Shown piece by piece: positions 20,996 through 34,289 of a stretch of DNA of 64,000 nt; positions within the stretch are counted from its first letter, which is position 1; the number at the start of each line of letters is the position of its first letter. Origin of the DNA: Nematopogon swammerdamellus (taxonomy: Eukaryota > Arthropoda > Insecta > Lepidoptera > Adelidae); NCBI GenBank assembly GCA_946902875.1, contig OX336343.1:9351754-9415753 (forward strand), read 5' to 3'. The notes under the pieces were generated by a model that saw nothing but the letters and a program-made list of their open reading frames with translations, did not search any database and was not told the origin of the DNA. The position numbers and the translations under genes were made by a program.

Positions 20996-22763
20996 CTTAG
21001 TGGATATTGTATTTTTATTAGTATTGTAGTTGTCATCCTTATGCCCTTGGCGCAGGTCATTTTAGCACTAACCTTGAATTAAGTTGAAGTTAGTCGACAT
21101 GGTTGACTCAACACAACCGTAGAGTATTGTGTGTACGAAATGTACGTAATTAGTTCTTAAATTAAGGTTAGCATCACTGAAGTGAATCATTTCCACGAGA
21201 GGTTTCCAGAGGCCTCACATTAGGTCAGGGGCAACTTAAATCAGTTAGGACCAACACGCCACGAGGGCTCTCTCAATGATACGTACTACGAGTAAATAAT
21301 TATTTTCCTCTTATGCTCTTATATCCTAGTAGAGGTCGTTGAGGGACATAGTCGAGGTCCTGAGAAGATCGTTACTTCGATCTTTGCGCGTAAAACAGCT
21401 GCAATGCATTCGCTCGTGCATTCGTTTTGTTTCTAAAATGGACGACTCTACATCGCCGATTTCATGGTTAGGGTTTCTCATTGAATGTGCTAAACAAATG
21501 TAGCGTGTGAGTCCCGGACGGAAGGTACTTAAAAGATAATAGTCCTACCTACTGCATCTCTCCCCGTGCGTGTCGTATACCTACGTACCAATATAATAAA
21601 TTCGAAAGCAACTCTGTCTGCCTGTTACATTTTCACACCTAACCGCTGAAAAGATTTCGATAAAATTTGGCAAGGAGTTAGGTTGCATCATGAAGGACAG
21701 GCTTTTTTTGTCTAAATAAACTGAAGGGGGTGAAAAGGCGATGAAAGTTTGTACGGGGAACTCATCATTTCTCAATTTGGGGATACGAAAATTCATATTT
21801 CGGTTTTGGTAAGAAATAAAGTATTATGTGTTTCAGAGTTTTTGCAAAATCATACCTCAAGGGGGTAAATCATATACTCTCGATGATAGTATGTACTACG
21901 GGAGAGGTCAAAGGATGAGAGCTTCGTTTAGTTAGGTAAACGATAAACTTTCTCTAATTAAGTAAGTAACTCTAAGGGCGAGGCCGACGTCCGAGCTCCG
22001 TTCAACATTCCTTCAACATTCCTCCGATAAACCTTCCACCCTCTCCTTCGATATAATATTGTTTGCGCGAACGAAGCTTGTTTGTTTTTATTTATTATTG
22101 AACTAATCGATACTAAAAGTTTTTGTGTAAAAAAAAAATATTGCTTCTTATAGTATACCGCTACCGAAAGATATACACCTACCATGCACATACGTATGCA
22201 TTGTCTTTAAGCAATGAATTTCATATCGATTATTTATGATGATTAGCATGGATGATTATTTACAAGATTATTTATTAGTGAGTGACGCGGGACATATGTG
22301 CGCGCGCTCCGCCCGATCCTCCTGTCTCCCGCCCGGCTCCCGTCGAGTGACTCAGACGGCGGCGGCCGCCGCGTCCTTGATGCCCCCGCGCATTGCGTTC
22401 TCTCATTCAGCGCAGTGCGTCGATACCTCGTTACATGTTATGTATGTGTGAACCCAGGCAACGTGGAAAAACAATAAAGTGAATCACTTTTATGGGCGGA
22501 GCAATCGGTGTGCTGGCGTTATCGCCACCGCATCGTATACGTATATGTAGATAGATCATAATCACCATCAATCTCTATTTTATTTACAAGTGCAATCTTA
22601 TCGCCATCACCACCGTGTAGGTCATAGAGAAATAATGTTATACTAGAGGAAACACTACTAAGAAAGATTGAACGAATCTTTGACAACAAAAACTGCGGTA
22701 TGAGGAAAGGTCGAGCGGGCGGGGGAATGCAAGCAGTATCTATTCTGTGACGCATACGCCGTG
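20996..22763. other. Intronic stretch with one dispersed repeat
   Basis: 21585-21800 holds a lepidopteran repeat of the type GTCTGCCTGTTAC...GATAAAATTTGGCA...; 22290-22400 is GC-rich. No gene recognised. Confidence 0.4.
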
Positions 22764-23046
22764 AAGCAGCTGTGAAGCTAAGTAAACGCTGCACGCAGCA
22801 ACAGTAGTAAAATAAATTGCGAGCGTCTAACGATGTGCAGCGCTGCAATTACGTTGTACACGAGCTAACACAGGCGGGCCATCAGTGTTGGCAATATTAT
22901 ATTCGGTGGTGTTGGTAAGTAGGCGGAGTTTGTGGAATGAATCGGGGTATTAAGCAGCTGTGAAGCTAAATATAAACGCTGCACGCAGCACCAGTATTAA
23001 AATAAATAGCGATCGTCTAACGATGTGCAGCGCTGAATTACGTCGC
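22764..23046 (+). repeat. Direct duplication, about 95-bp unit, period 188
   Basis: 22764-22858 and 22952-23046 share GCAGCTGTGAAGCTA, AACGCTGCACGCAGCA and CGTCTAACGATGTGCAGCGC with few differences. The segment between is unique. Confidence 0.88.
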
Positions 23047-24495
23047 GCACGGCGTTTGCGGAACGCATAGGGTTGTCAGTGCGATGATTTTTCGTTTGAT
23101 TGAAGCAAAATGTTGTTTTTTTTTTTTACTTATTTATTATTTTAATCAACGATTGTAATTTCTTTTGTTCAATATAGCAACGTCCTCATAATGAAAGATA
23201 CAACAAATTCCCTCCAACAAAACATTCATATGATGAAGTTTCTATTTTAGGAAAACTTAAGATTAATATAATATTAGCCATGTTCACGTAATGAAAAAAT
23301 TAATAAAATTGAATTAATTGAAATATGAGAACATTATTAAAAAAAAGGGTCTTACAATTTTTTTTATGTAAGTTAACGGCTGTGCTGAGGGACCAGTGGT
23401 ACATTCGACTGAGCCAAAAAGACCTCTACTCACAAAGCCACGCTCAGAGAGGCGCCATTTTATTGATAAGATCGATATTCTCAAAAACAGCTATAAATAA
23501 TTGTTTTGATAATATTTTTTTATTTCGCGATTTAAAAAAAGTGGCCACTTTTTTAAATTGCGAAATTAAAACATCATGAATATTATTAAACCGGAAAAAA
23601 ATATTGTCGTAAGGAAGTCTCCAATTTTTTACTCTGTTCCTCGAAGTTTAGGTAAATAAGCCCTACCTATTACTATCACTGGTGACAACCCTGTAATAAT
23701 AATTAATAAATAAAAATAAATTAATTAATTATGTGCATTAATAAATTAATAAAAATGTGTAAATAAACGAATACATTAATAAATTGAACTAAGATACTTA
23801 CACATAAAATATTACTTATTTTTTAGAAATGTTTAGTCGGTTTCACAAATATGTATTAGTGAAACCGACAACCCTGAAATAATCATGAATCTACAACTCT
23901 CGATCGCACTGTAGCACAGTCCGTATTTAGTGTCTCGCTTCGCGCGAAGTTTATTGTGTAAGCGTTGAAGCACACATGACTAACATCGACGGCCGCCGGG
24001 AGTCGACTGACAGGAAGTTTGTTAGTCAACTCTCTTCGATGGGGCGAAAGTACTTGCCCTTAGTATATCCTCTAGTACAACGTATAGCTCAATGGTGTAG
24101 GTAGTTGTTGTAATCCTCAGTCCGCGCGTGCAGTCAACACAACCCCGCCCGCTATTACATACTGCTACATTCGAGACCACATTTTGTATGGAAGACATAC
24201 AATTTCAATCCATGACCCTGATCGCAATATCTCTACATCTACGCTCTGATCCACGAACCTGATTGGGATCTCGGAAACTATCAATTGCGATTGTCAATTC
24301 TACTCGATTGATCGTTTACCGAGCCGATTGAAGCGATTATCATTCGCTACTAATTGAAGTGATTGAAGGCAATTGATGGAACATTTCGAATGACGTCCCG
24401 TACATTGACGGCAATTGGCAATCATTTTCTTCAATCTCGACCGCGGCACCGAACATGGCGGACCTGAACACGATGTTAAGCACGAAGCGCCGATC
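23047..24495. other. Intronic stretch with one palindrome
   Basis: 23522-23568 is a near-perfect palindrome centred on AGTGGCCACT with arms ending in TTTCGC. AT-rich otherwise; no gene recognised. Confidence 0.45.
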
Positions 24496-24800
24496 AAATT
24501 TTTTTTTTATGTAATCCGGTATGGTTGGCTGAGTTGGAGGGGCTAAAGCGCATGCTCCGACCAGCCAATATCACCTCCGAGAAGGTAGGTGCCATACCGG
24601 AGACTTCCCTGGATTGCTGGCTATACTGGGCTAGAGGAGAACACAACCGAGGCTGCTATGCGGCCATCTTACATCCAGTACGGTGGTACCACCCCAGTCG
24701 GCTACAATTTGAGCCTACCACCTAGTAAGGGGCAAGGGAAGGGACCTACAGTTTTACACCGGTTCCGAACGGTGAAGCAGCAGGTGTAGGTATGCACGTA
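24496..24800 (-). repeat. SINE subfamily copy (related to chimeric family)
   Basis: A poly-T start, then GGTATGGTTGGCT, GTACGGTGGTACCA, CCTACCACCTAGTAAGG and GGGAAGGGACCTACAG follow the chimeric-family order with a replaced middle. The second copy is at 56195-56315. Confidence 0.7.
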
Positions 24801-24813
24801 AATTTTTACAGAG

Positions 24814-25145
24814 CGCGATTTTGTTTTGTTACTCATGTCTTTTACAGGGATTGTTCTGTGTTATGGAAGGTAAAAAGCTAAGATTCCGTGGCAAAAAACA
24901 AACGGTCCCTTGCGTTGTAAACCATCACACAATCACTACAAATAGTAAGTCGAAATATTCGGAAGAACAAAAAAAACCCGTACCATGTACCGTGTGGGGT
25001 CGGTACTTAAAAAGAATATCCCAACTGCATCTCTCCACGTGCATGTCGTAAAAGCCGATTAAGGGATAAGGACAAGGTGCCGTGCTAAAGGGCGACAGGC
25101 AAGGCCACCTCTCACCCTGGCGCGGTCCTTCCACGGAGTCATGCA
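24814..25145. repeat. MITE fragment and SINE 5' module
   Basis: 24822-24870 resembles one end of the palindromic MITE at 14923. 24992-25145 (+) carries ACCGTGTGGGGTCGG, CATCTCTCCACGTGCATG and a segment matching 2405-2530 in inverse. Confidence 0.6.
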
Positions 25146-27030
25146 GTCATGGGTCTTCATGCAATACTTGCTGCTTGATAGTTATCTTGGTACATCGGTG
25201 TTGTGCTGTAATTTACAAGAGTTAATTTACTTGCAGGACAACACCGATTACTCTGCTCACCCCGATTGTCGGGATACAGCGTGCGGTACGTATGTATGTA
25301 TGTATGAAACAATAAAAAAATCTAGTCCATTCGATGAACATTTTTATAATCACCAACTCAGTTTCTTGAATAGTTCTTTAGAACCGGTATATCAATTTGT
25401 GGCATTTTTTTTTCTGAACAGAATCGTGAGTTACTGCAAAAATGTCCATTCCCCGTTGACAGCGACCGTTCTGAACACAGTTCTCAACACAGTTCAGCGT
25501 TCGAATCAAAGAATATAATACTTCGAAATACTTCGAATGAAGCGTGCGCGATTGATGCACCGTCAATTGGAGCTTCAATCACCCATCATTTGAAACCGTC
25601 AATCACGTAAACATTGTCAATTGCAATTGATCGTCTCCGGGACCAAATTATCTTGTTTGTGCCATTTTATATAGTAGTGGTTGTGTCGCCTCAAATGTAT
25701 AAGCGCACAGTTGAGAAGCTAGACACGCGCTTACGGACTTTCAGTACTATTATCGCCAACAGGTCAACCTCATCAAACTTGAGTTGCTCGTTTTGCGTGT
25801 CAGCTCATCATACGCCATGTTGTTGTGTTCTTGATATATGTTGATACCTTCGATAAAAGTAATACTTTAAGTTTATTTGCTACAGTAGATTTGAATGCCG
25901 ATTAGATAAAAATTCATATTAAAATAAAAACCACTTGATGAAGCAGCTGCCTTTTATAAACGTTTCCCATGCATTTGTTATTCATATTGCTTTTCTATAG
26001 TAGGTATGCTAATATTATGCTGCGTAATTGCATACATTGATTCATTCATCGCCATTGTATCCTCGCTCGATGAAAGTGACTCAAATACTTGCTTGAATGA
26101 CTCGAGGAATGACTTGCATCGAGTGTGCATTCGGAAGGCGCGTGCGCGCGCATCAATGCACAATTATCCGGAAATAAAGTGATCTCGGTGAGATCGACGG
26201 ATGATTTGAATGATGATGATAGAAATGTACATTATAATAGGGGTTACTTGGCAGGCACTGCTCCTATTGACATCTGTGGTAGTGGGATCGGACAATGGGA
26301 ACTGGGAGTGACCACAGCAATACAAGTTGGCGGAGGCGTCCACGTGTACCAACCAACCATAAAGCTCAACGATAAACACAAGCTTGCAAATTTTTTTGCT
26401 GCTGCAAAATGAAGACGTGAGTGTGACGTAGAGAAAGAAATTTGAATATACCTACCTACAGGTGTTTGGTAACGATGTGCTTTCTTTCTGAGAAAAGAGA
26501 AGGGAAGAATTTGACTCGTCACTCACACACAGGTACCGAATCTTCGGGAAGTAGGAATATCGATCTATAAGTGAATCGATCGGAGGTTGAATTTTTGTGA
26601 AATCTAGGTAGGTACTTACATCGTTACTGAAGCCATCCCCCGTATTTTATAGGTCGACCTCAAGCCGCTAAAGTACGCTATTGTCATACTTTTAATTAAT
26701 ACTTACGAGTGTTAACTGGCGAATCACGTGTCGTTACCGTGAAGTCGCCAGTACGAGGAAATAAACGACTATAAATTACCTTAACCGGATTCGGAATCAC
26801 GATTCCTGCAATCCTACGATCCGATCGTGAGATGATGAGTAAGTAATCATTTCGTCACGCTTCTAACAAAACATCTGACGTCCGGATCCGGACCGGACAT
26901 CCAGGCCCTGCCTCGGAGGGAATTCAAAGGGCTTACAAATGGGGACTTAGGATGTATGTATGTAAGGTATTTTTGTTTTCATATGTTTATAGATTGGTCT
27001 CATTAATGTTTCAAATGTTGGTAGGTGATT
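25146..27030. other. Intronic stretch, nothing recognised
   Basis: 25197-25247 has complementary ends (CGGTGTTGT / ACAACACCG). Open frames are short and without signature. Confidence 0.4.
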
Positions 27031-27034
27031 AAGT

Positions 27035-27415
27035 ATTTGTCTCTATGTCGGCCGGCACGTTTCTGAAGGTCGGCTACATCCGTGATTTCAGCCCACAACA
27101 CCTTGGTGAACAAAGTGGCAAGTCAGTGCTTCCCTTCGGTCGGGCCGGCTACACTGACGGAAAACACGAACAATTTTACATAGCCATTTCAACTGACCTT
27201 TCATTCAGTGCGGTGGTATCAACCCGGGCGGGTTAAGCCCTACCATCTAGTAAGGTAAGAAGGGAAGAGACAACAGTTTTACGTGGAATTCGAACCACGG
27301 TCAGCCTCCAACGGTCGAGCGGTCACCCATCCAATTACTGACATCCATCTGGGCGTGTACTTATGATCACGACCGACAGTCGACCAACCGCACCACTGAG
27401 CTATCGAGGCTAGCA
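27035..27415 (-). repeat. Chimeric SINE copy with head
   Basis: Body (CCGTGATTTCAGCCCACAAC, CAGTGCGGTGGTATC) followed by the tRNA/5S-like head (GAACCACGGTCAGCCTCCAA, CACTGAGCTATCGAGGC), read on the minus strand. Confidence 0.85.
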
Positions 27416-28165
27416 TAACTATTAACTACCTACATAGAAGATGAACGCTGGATAGGTCTTTATCGCTCGCTTTATCGGGATAACAAAAATATGTTTGGAA
27501 TTTGATTGGAACTATGTACTTACTACCTACATACTTGCTGCGTATAAAAGTTCGTCTGAGAAACAAGTGTCACGGTCATCGGACCATTAATTTTGTCCAC
27601 AGAACAACGATGTGGCCACACCGTCCGCGCCCGCAAGACTGGTCTGGTTCAATCAAAGCTCCTTGATTTTGTCTGAAGTTTGAGTGAGTAATAGGGGTAG
27701 TATTAACCGTGGAGCAGTACCGGGGGTGGTACACCACCACAAAGACATTTTGATTTGTGGCCACTTGAAAAGTAATCGCCGCCGACGCATGAAATCTCAG
27801 ATATTCTTCCCCTTCCCCGGGAGCTATCGAGCCGTCGTCAGTCGACTCGAAGCTATTACGGCGTATGGAGTCTGTGCGACCGCGTTGGGGTTGGGGGTGG
27901 TGTATCACACATAGGTACTAAAATCGGAATATTTTATTAAAACTTCAGTTTCTTGTCTATACACATATTATAAGGTAAGTTCGTCATATATTTTGAATCC
28001 ATTTGTGTTGCTGCTTTAGTGTACGAGTTTTTACAAATATTTATTTGTATTTTTCTTGCATTTCCCCGTGTAAATATTATTTTATGTGTCCTTAGCATGG
28101 CTTTCAATTTTGAATATGAGTCAAAGGTAATTGCCAATATTATACATTATTTTATTTTGTCGCAG
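27416..28165. other. Intronic stretch, nothing recognised
   Basis: Open minus frame at 27576-27908 without signature. Confidence 0.35.
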
Positions 28166-28495
28166 GGACAGAAACATGGAAGGCGAACAAGAAGCGGGAC
28201 CCTCTCACTCAACCAATGGAGCCCTCCGACGACGTTCTTCTGTAAGGGCTCAAGCCCCATATGAAGACCGTCTGAGCTGCCCGAATTTGAGCCCCAATCT
28301 CCGAGAAGCTATAAATAATAACCTCAATCTGAATCCTGCACCAGAACAAGTGGTTCGTCCCGAGTTTAGGCAGATCCATTGTCCATCTGCCCGAGGACCA
28401 AGGAACGGAAATCAAGTTCTGCTGCGGAGGGTGCAAGCGACCTATTTGTGGCGAGCTCCAAGTTAAAATCTGTCACAAGAGTAAAGATTTTTTTA
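28166..28495 (+). pseudogene. Candidate exon or relic, function unknown
   Basis: An acceptor-like TTATTTTGTCGCAG precedes GGACAGAAACATGG. From that ATG the frame reads MEGEQEAGPSHSTNGALRRR and stays open to 28466. In the adjacent frame the end reads KFCCGGCKRPICGELQ and CHKS, a possible Cys-rich finger of the kind that ends piggyBac-like transposases. The frameshift suggests a relic. Not assigned. Confidence 0.3.
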
Positions 28496-29336
28496 AATAA
28501 TAATTAAGTATCCATCCATAATCTTGTAGCTATATAAGTAGTGCCTTTCATTTAGTTAAGTTTATTTTCTTTCTTGGTTGTTTCAATTTAATCCATAAAT
28601 AATCGACTGGGGTGGTGTCCCACCCCACTAAAACACGGTACTGTTCCAGGGTTACGTGCGTTTGGTTTGCACCGCAGCGTGTGCTGGCGCCTCGGTTGAC
28701 GCTGCTGGCTGATACATACAAGTAAGTCAGACGGATGGCGAATGCATTCCCTTTGATGAAAATGTGGTCACCAGTCTGATGTAAGTACATTGTTGTCCAC
28801 CTCAGGCTTGAAATAATTGTTCCAATGACGTCGAAGCTAACGTAATCGACATCATAAATTATGATCGTAATAATACATTTACATATCCATACAATCTTGC
28901 GTACTCGTATACAAGCACGTACCACCACCGTGGAGATGATACATAAAGCAAATAAATATTATTATAAGCTTGGCAGCGTGCGACAGAGACTCGTTGAGTG
29001 ACTCACCAAGTCACCAAGGAGGAAGGTAGTTGTTTTCGATAGCTAATCGAACGTCGTCGCCGACAGTTATTTATTAGATACCTAATGTATATTTTTGGTA
29101 GCAGACACATCGGTCGGCTGTCAGCGGGCACTTCCCGTCCCGACTCTCCAACTCGCGACTTGCACACAGAACAAAGATATTCTGGTCAATTGGCAAACCA
29201 CTGAGAGAGATGCGTGATTGACAAGAAAGTGTTATCTTAGTTAGAAGTATTGTCATGTATTTTGCCAAGATAGTTACTATTATTTCGTGACAATGCATGC
29301 CTACGAGGCCCGTTTTCGGAAGACGAATTACTTAAT
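28496..29336. other. Intronic stretch, nothing recognised
   Basis: No recognised gene or repeat. Confidence 0.35.
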
Positions 29337-30635
29337 TTCATTGACGATGAGTATATTAAATAACTATTAACCGTAGTAACCCCAATTCCAAAAAAACATA
29401 TTATTAAACTTGTTAGTGACCTCAGGCCGATAAGCATACTTCCAGGATTTTCGAAGATTCTAGAACGAATAATGCACAAAGCACAACCAACTTTCAAAAT
29501 ATAACATGAGCACAAGTTCATTCCGCCTGTGCAAGCCGGGTTTCGCAAGGGGTACAGCACGAGCACAGCTCTGTCACACATCCATCACAGATGAAATATT
29601 AGCTGCAGCAGACCAGGGCCAGGTGAGTATTCTCGTGGTCCTAGATTTTTCTAAAGCATTTGATTGTCTCGATGTTGAGCTTTTTCTAGCTAAGTTAACG
29701 TATTACGGACTCAACTCGGACGCATGCCGCTTGATGAAGTCATTTCTGACGGAAAGGTCGCGAGTAACCAAAGGCAAAGCTGCAGATGGAGTTTTTACAT
29801 ACTCTAAAATAAAACAACACCTATCACGAGAGGCTGTCCTCAGGGTTTCATTTTGTCACCTCTCCTGTACACTATTCACACGGCCGATATGTACTTGTGT
29901 CTACGTCATATGAAATGTCAAATGTACGCAGATGATAGTCAACTTGCATACTCCTTTCATGCGGACCAAGTCGACGACACTGTTCTTAAAATAAACGAGG
30001 ACTTGAATCGAACTTGGCAGTGGTCAATAGATAATGGGTACAAAGCAACAAGTATCAAAAGTGGTTCAAATGAAACCCGACATTAAAATAAATAATGTTC
30101 CCATCCCTCTAGTGCACTGTGCTCGTAATCTAGGACTGCAGATGGACAACAACCTCAAATTTGATAACCACGTTACAAAAAAAATCAATCTGCTTCTGGG
30201 AGACTAAAAATAATGTACAAAATCTGCATCTGACTGAGGAGGTGCGGCACATTCTTACAGATGCACTATATTGTCCCAATTCGATTACTGCGATACTGTG
30301 TACTGCCCCTGTCTCCTGAAACACACACAAAAGATAATTCAGCGTGTTCAGAATGCTTGCATGCGTTTCTGTTGTCCAATTAGACGTAGACAACGGATAA
30401 CGCCCATTCTGAACACGCTGTGTTGTTTGTTGTTTGTCTAAATTGTTTGTTGTGTAGTAATGTAAGGGGGCAGACTTAAAACCAGCCGGGACTACCTACT
30501 TGTTAGGTTTTGCATCGTGCTGTGTCTGCTCCCTTTCAGCTAAAAAATGGTTTTACATTTTTTATAATCTTGTTATTTTATAGTTATATTTTTAGCTGAA
30601 TAAACGTTTTTCTTTCTTTCTATTTCAAGCGAAGA
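29337..30635 (+). mobile_element. CR1/Jockey-type LINE, degraded 3' part
   Basis: Broken frames read in order KLVSDLRPISILPGFSKILE, QVSILVVLDFSKAFD (RT motif A), LSPLLYTIHTADM (after motif B) and CQMYADDSQLAYS (motif C, YADD). The thumb region follows. The 3' UTR has GGGGGCAGACTTAAAACCAG and ends in a TTTCTTTCTTTC-type tail near 30635. Frameshifts and stops make it dead. Sense to the plus strand, antisense to the kinase gene. Confidence 0.9.
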
Positions 30636-32334
30636 GATGAATCGAATATAACGATCGCCTCCGCATTACTTACGAGTATCTAACGCGCAACGCTACAGGC
30701 GCATACTTATCAACTTAGCACGCTTTCGGAATAATTGTGTAGGATGCAAGGTTAAAATATGCTGCAGTAGAAAACAGGTTGGCCTGGAGCGGAACGATGT
30801 GCAAGAGGTTTGCCTGGATTACAAGCACTAGAAAAGGTAATATCTTGGGCGGGATTCGCCATGTTTGTCTTGCAGAAATAAGGTACAAATGCAGACAGAG
30901 CGGGGTGCAGGTGGAGGTTTAGTTAGAGTGCAGCTGTACCTGTGGTCGTGAACCGGCTCCGGCGGCGGGCGGGGGAGTGGGACACGCGCGGCGGAGGCGG
31001 TTGCGTCAGCTGGCGGCTGGCGGGCGGCCAGCTGACTCACTCCCGGCGCCGCCGCGCCGCCCACGCCTCCCTCTCGCTCCCGATCGCACCCCAGCCACCC
31101 CACACCTCTCACCCGACGGTGCATTTACCTCGTCCGTCTTCCTTTCCGGCTTTCCGCGCGCCGAGACGATCCAACTAGTTCCGGCTAGCATAGCACCCAT
31201 CGAGCCCGGGAGAGTTTATTGTTAGGCGGAGGAGTTGTAGACGCGTCGGGGTCGGGGATGGTGACGTACAGAACAGACAGAGACTTTCCTCTGTCATTTA
31301 AGGACACATAAGGTCATTCTATACGCTCGTTTATACGTAACAGGGCGTAAATAAGTTCCTCTTCGGTGTAGATCTCTAACGGCTGAAGGACGAAATTTCA
31401 TAAGTATGTCGAGATAATTCACAGGTTTGTATCGTTCACGTAGAGTAATACAGAAAAGCTTGAGTCTGAAATTGTGCTAGATATAGATAATAATCGATGA
31501 AGATTTAACTATTTACTCACGTCATTAGCTTTTTCTCAATAGCAACTGAATACAATTGAAGAGTTTCACCTCCTGGCTAAGATAGCTTGGCTGTGGTCAT
31601 TTACACTTCAATGGTGCTGATGTGCTCGGTGGATACACACGTCTGTTTTATTTGATGTTGCTCGGCACACGTAAACCATCATCTGCCCTCGCACGAATTG
31701 CATCTGCCGCACTTATAAGTTTGAGCAACTTGAACACGTTCAGGCAACAGGGGAGGAACTTTTCCAATGCAATCTCGCTAAGGACGTTGGGAGGAAGCGG
31801 AAGAGTGCATTAAGTAAGCATGCGAGCACGTCCACGAGACAAGAGCTCGGGCTCTGAGCCGAGCTCTCGCCTCCGCAGTGCTCGCATATCTGCAGATTAA
31901 CTTTCCAGTGTAATATCAGTGCCAATGTACTCTCCCGCCGCGCCGCGCCGCCGTGCTTCCGCCACAAGAAGGGCCGACACCGCTTCCGACCTCGGCCTAC
32001 TCGCTCATTGGGGAAATGAATTCGCGAATGAATCAGATTGTGATTTCAGAGAATTATAGTACCAACCGTAATGTAATGTAAGTGAGGACATTCCCGGCGC
32101 GAGAATCGGGCTCGACGCGGAACACACAACGAGGGACGAAGCACCGCTCACAATTTTTAGAAAAGAGGATCCGAATATTTACGATGATACCAGCTGTGAT
32201 CGAAGATCATGGGAAACATATATTTCTTTCTAAGTTGTGTTTCTATTTGTCCATATAAGAAATTGCATGGACGTCGGAAAAATAGACTCACTAAAACTGA
32301 AGTAGGTCACCAAATTCACCATTTAAGCATAGTA
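30636..32334. other. Intronic stretch with GC island (30940-31225)
   Basis: The island is strongly GC-rich with CpGs and overlapping open frames on both strands that look compositional. It may be an internal promoter or enhancer of the kinase gene. The rest is AT-rich with nothing recognised. Confidence 0.4.
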
Positions 32335-32460
32335 TAGTCTCGGGTCCTTCAAGAGAGGCGTGACTAGGCACCTGTCAGGCCGGCATGGCATTCGCAACCC
32401 CCGCGTACGACTGAATGTCCATGGGCGTCGTTAGTCCCGCTTACTATAAAAAAAAACAAA
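32335..32460 (+). repeat. LINE 3' UTR fragment
   Basis: GTCTCGGGTCCTTCAAGAG, AGGCACCTGTCAGGCCGGCA and GGGCGTCGTTAG, then an A-rich tail, as at 20260-20635. Confidence 0.8.
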
Positions 32461-32965
32461 GATGGTGCCAATCGAGTCTTTCCGCCAACATCCTTCAGCC
32501 CTTCACCTTCCATGTCTTCCTCAACACCGAAAAGACTGCAGGTGCAAACAAACCATCTTAACCGCGGCGTCAGCAGCGGCGGAGGAGTCGGAGGCGACAA
32601 TCACTCGCTCGCTGCGCCGCGCGCCGACTCGTTTACTTTCCACCATGCGGCTGTCTTCGCTTCAGTCAAGGTTGACTACGTTGTTCGGGCAACCGCACTC
32701 CATTCTGTCGATTCCTAGATTGCGCAAGCTTCGGCTTACGCTGTCATTGAATGATAACTTTTGATCGCAAATCTGCTATGCCGATTGGGTTGAAGCAGAT
32801 AATTGAGTATGAGCCGTGCACGAAGCTGACTTAGCGGAAAATCTTGCCAAGATTTAGCTAGGTACACGCCTACATAGGTACACGCAAAACAAAGGTGGCG
32901 CGCGCGGGTACGTGTCGCGCTCACCTCGCCTGTGGCAGGGCAAGTATCGATGTGGATACTCTGAG
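32461..32965. other. Intronic stretch, nothing recognised
   Basis: GC-rich patch at 32560-32660; no assigned feature. Confidence 0.35.
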
Positions 32966-33942
32966 CAGGGCTCACGCACTCTATGTACTTGCGCGCGATA
33001 ACTACCTACCGCCGACCGGACCGCCGGCGATCCATAATTCATTGGGCTGCCGACAGCCGCGTGGAGCTAACCTACGTGAGTGCGCGCTCACGCTACTGCT
33101 TCGTACGGTCGTACCTACCTATATCCAAAGAGTTTCTTTGCCTATGTCTTAATTCAAGTTGACATGGCTTCTGTTAATAGTGGCAGTGGAAATTTATGTG
33201 CATTAGATGGATGTAAATCCAGCAAGAGGAGAGATAAAAATCTCTCTTTTTTCCATTTACCTGCTGATGAAGAAATGTGAGTATATTGTTTTTGTTGAGC
33301 AATAATTACCTATTCTAAAAAACCGGACAAGTGCGAGTCGGACTCGCACACGAAGGGTTCCGTACCACCGTACAAGATTTAACACTATGTAGGTACTTTA
33401 TTTTTTATATTTTTACTATTTCTTGTTATAGCGGTAATAGAAATACAGCCCGCTGACAGACGGACGGACGGCGGGGCTTAGTAATATGGTCCCGTGGCAC
33501 CCTTTGGTACGGAACACTAAAAATGGTAGGTAGATAGGTATTTTATTACGAGGGCGAAGCCGCGGGCTAAAACTAGTAGTATATGTTAAACAAAAAAAAA
33601 ATTGGTACCTATCTAACAGTAAAAAAACATTTTTAAATCTGTGCTGCAGCTCGCGAACAAACATTCACACATATTTCCTCTTTACAATATAATAATATTA
33701 AAGATTGTGTAATGCATTGATATTTTTATCGAAAGTAGCAGCCCTAACGTCACCGAATTTGCTTCAAGGCCCCGCGTCCGCGCGCAGCTGCAAAGCAACA
33801 ATCACTTTACGCTCTTTCGTTTAGGTACATTTTCGCACGCAGCGACTGGCGTCGTAAAAGTTTAGGCTATTAAAGCCGAAGGTACGTAACTTTCTCTATG
33901 GAGAGATTCATCTGTTACGAAGTAACTATTTAGTAATCTGTG
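32966..33942 (+). mobile_element. THAP-domain DNA transposon, 977-bp copy (plus)
   Basis: Flanked by CTCTGAG at 32959-32965 and 33943-33949. It starts CAGGGCTCACGCACTC and ends TAGTAATCTGTG. It contains the THAP first exon, the ACCGGACAAGTGCGAGTCGG block and a Helitron-like GAGGGCGAAGCCGCGGGC piece. Same length as, and nearly identical to, the inverted copy at 55012-55988. Confidence 0.93.
33164..33276 (+). CDS. THAP-domain first exon of transposon
   Basis: Starts MASVNSGSGNLCALDGCKSS and ends FFHLPADEEM with donor GTGAGT. Two codons longer than the 10182 copy. It carries the first C-x4-C pair and FHLP motif of a THAP finger; no downstream exon or catalytic core in this copy. Confidence 0.75.
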
Positions 33943-34289
33943 CTCTGAGTCCTGCCTGAGCGCTCCTCCGGGTTTGTCGTGTCAGCGCAAGGTGTTGGAT
34001 ATATAATTTTCATGATATAGATGATACAGATGATGCGAGGGCATAAAAGTGCTTCAGGCGAACAAAGGTTTATTTAACTATAATACAAGGCGTTTGTTTG
34101 GTCATTCATGAACGAATTATTTGACTACGTATGATATCGGCCACTGCCGTGTCGTCATCTAATGAGCAATAACAGGTTTCGCAGCTCTGTCTGTAACATA
34201 CTCGAGGGCCTGATCACCTAAACGTTGAACTCGTATGTACAACGCCTCGCTATCCTCCTAATAGTGACCCCAAGCTTACGAATGGCCTT

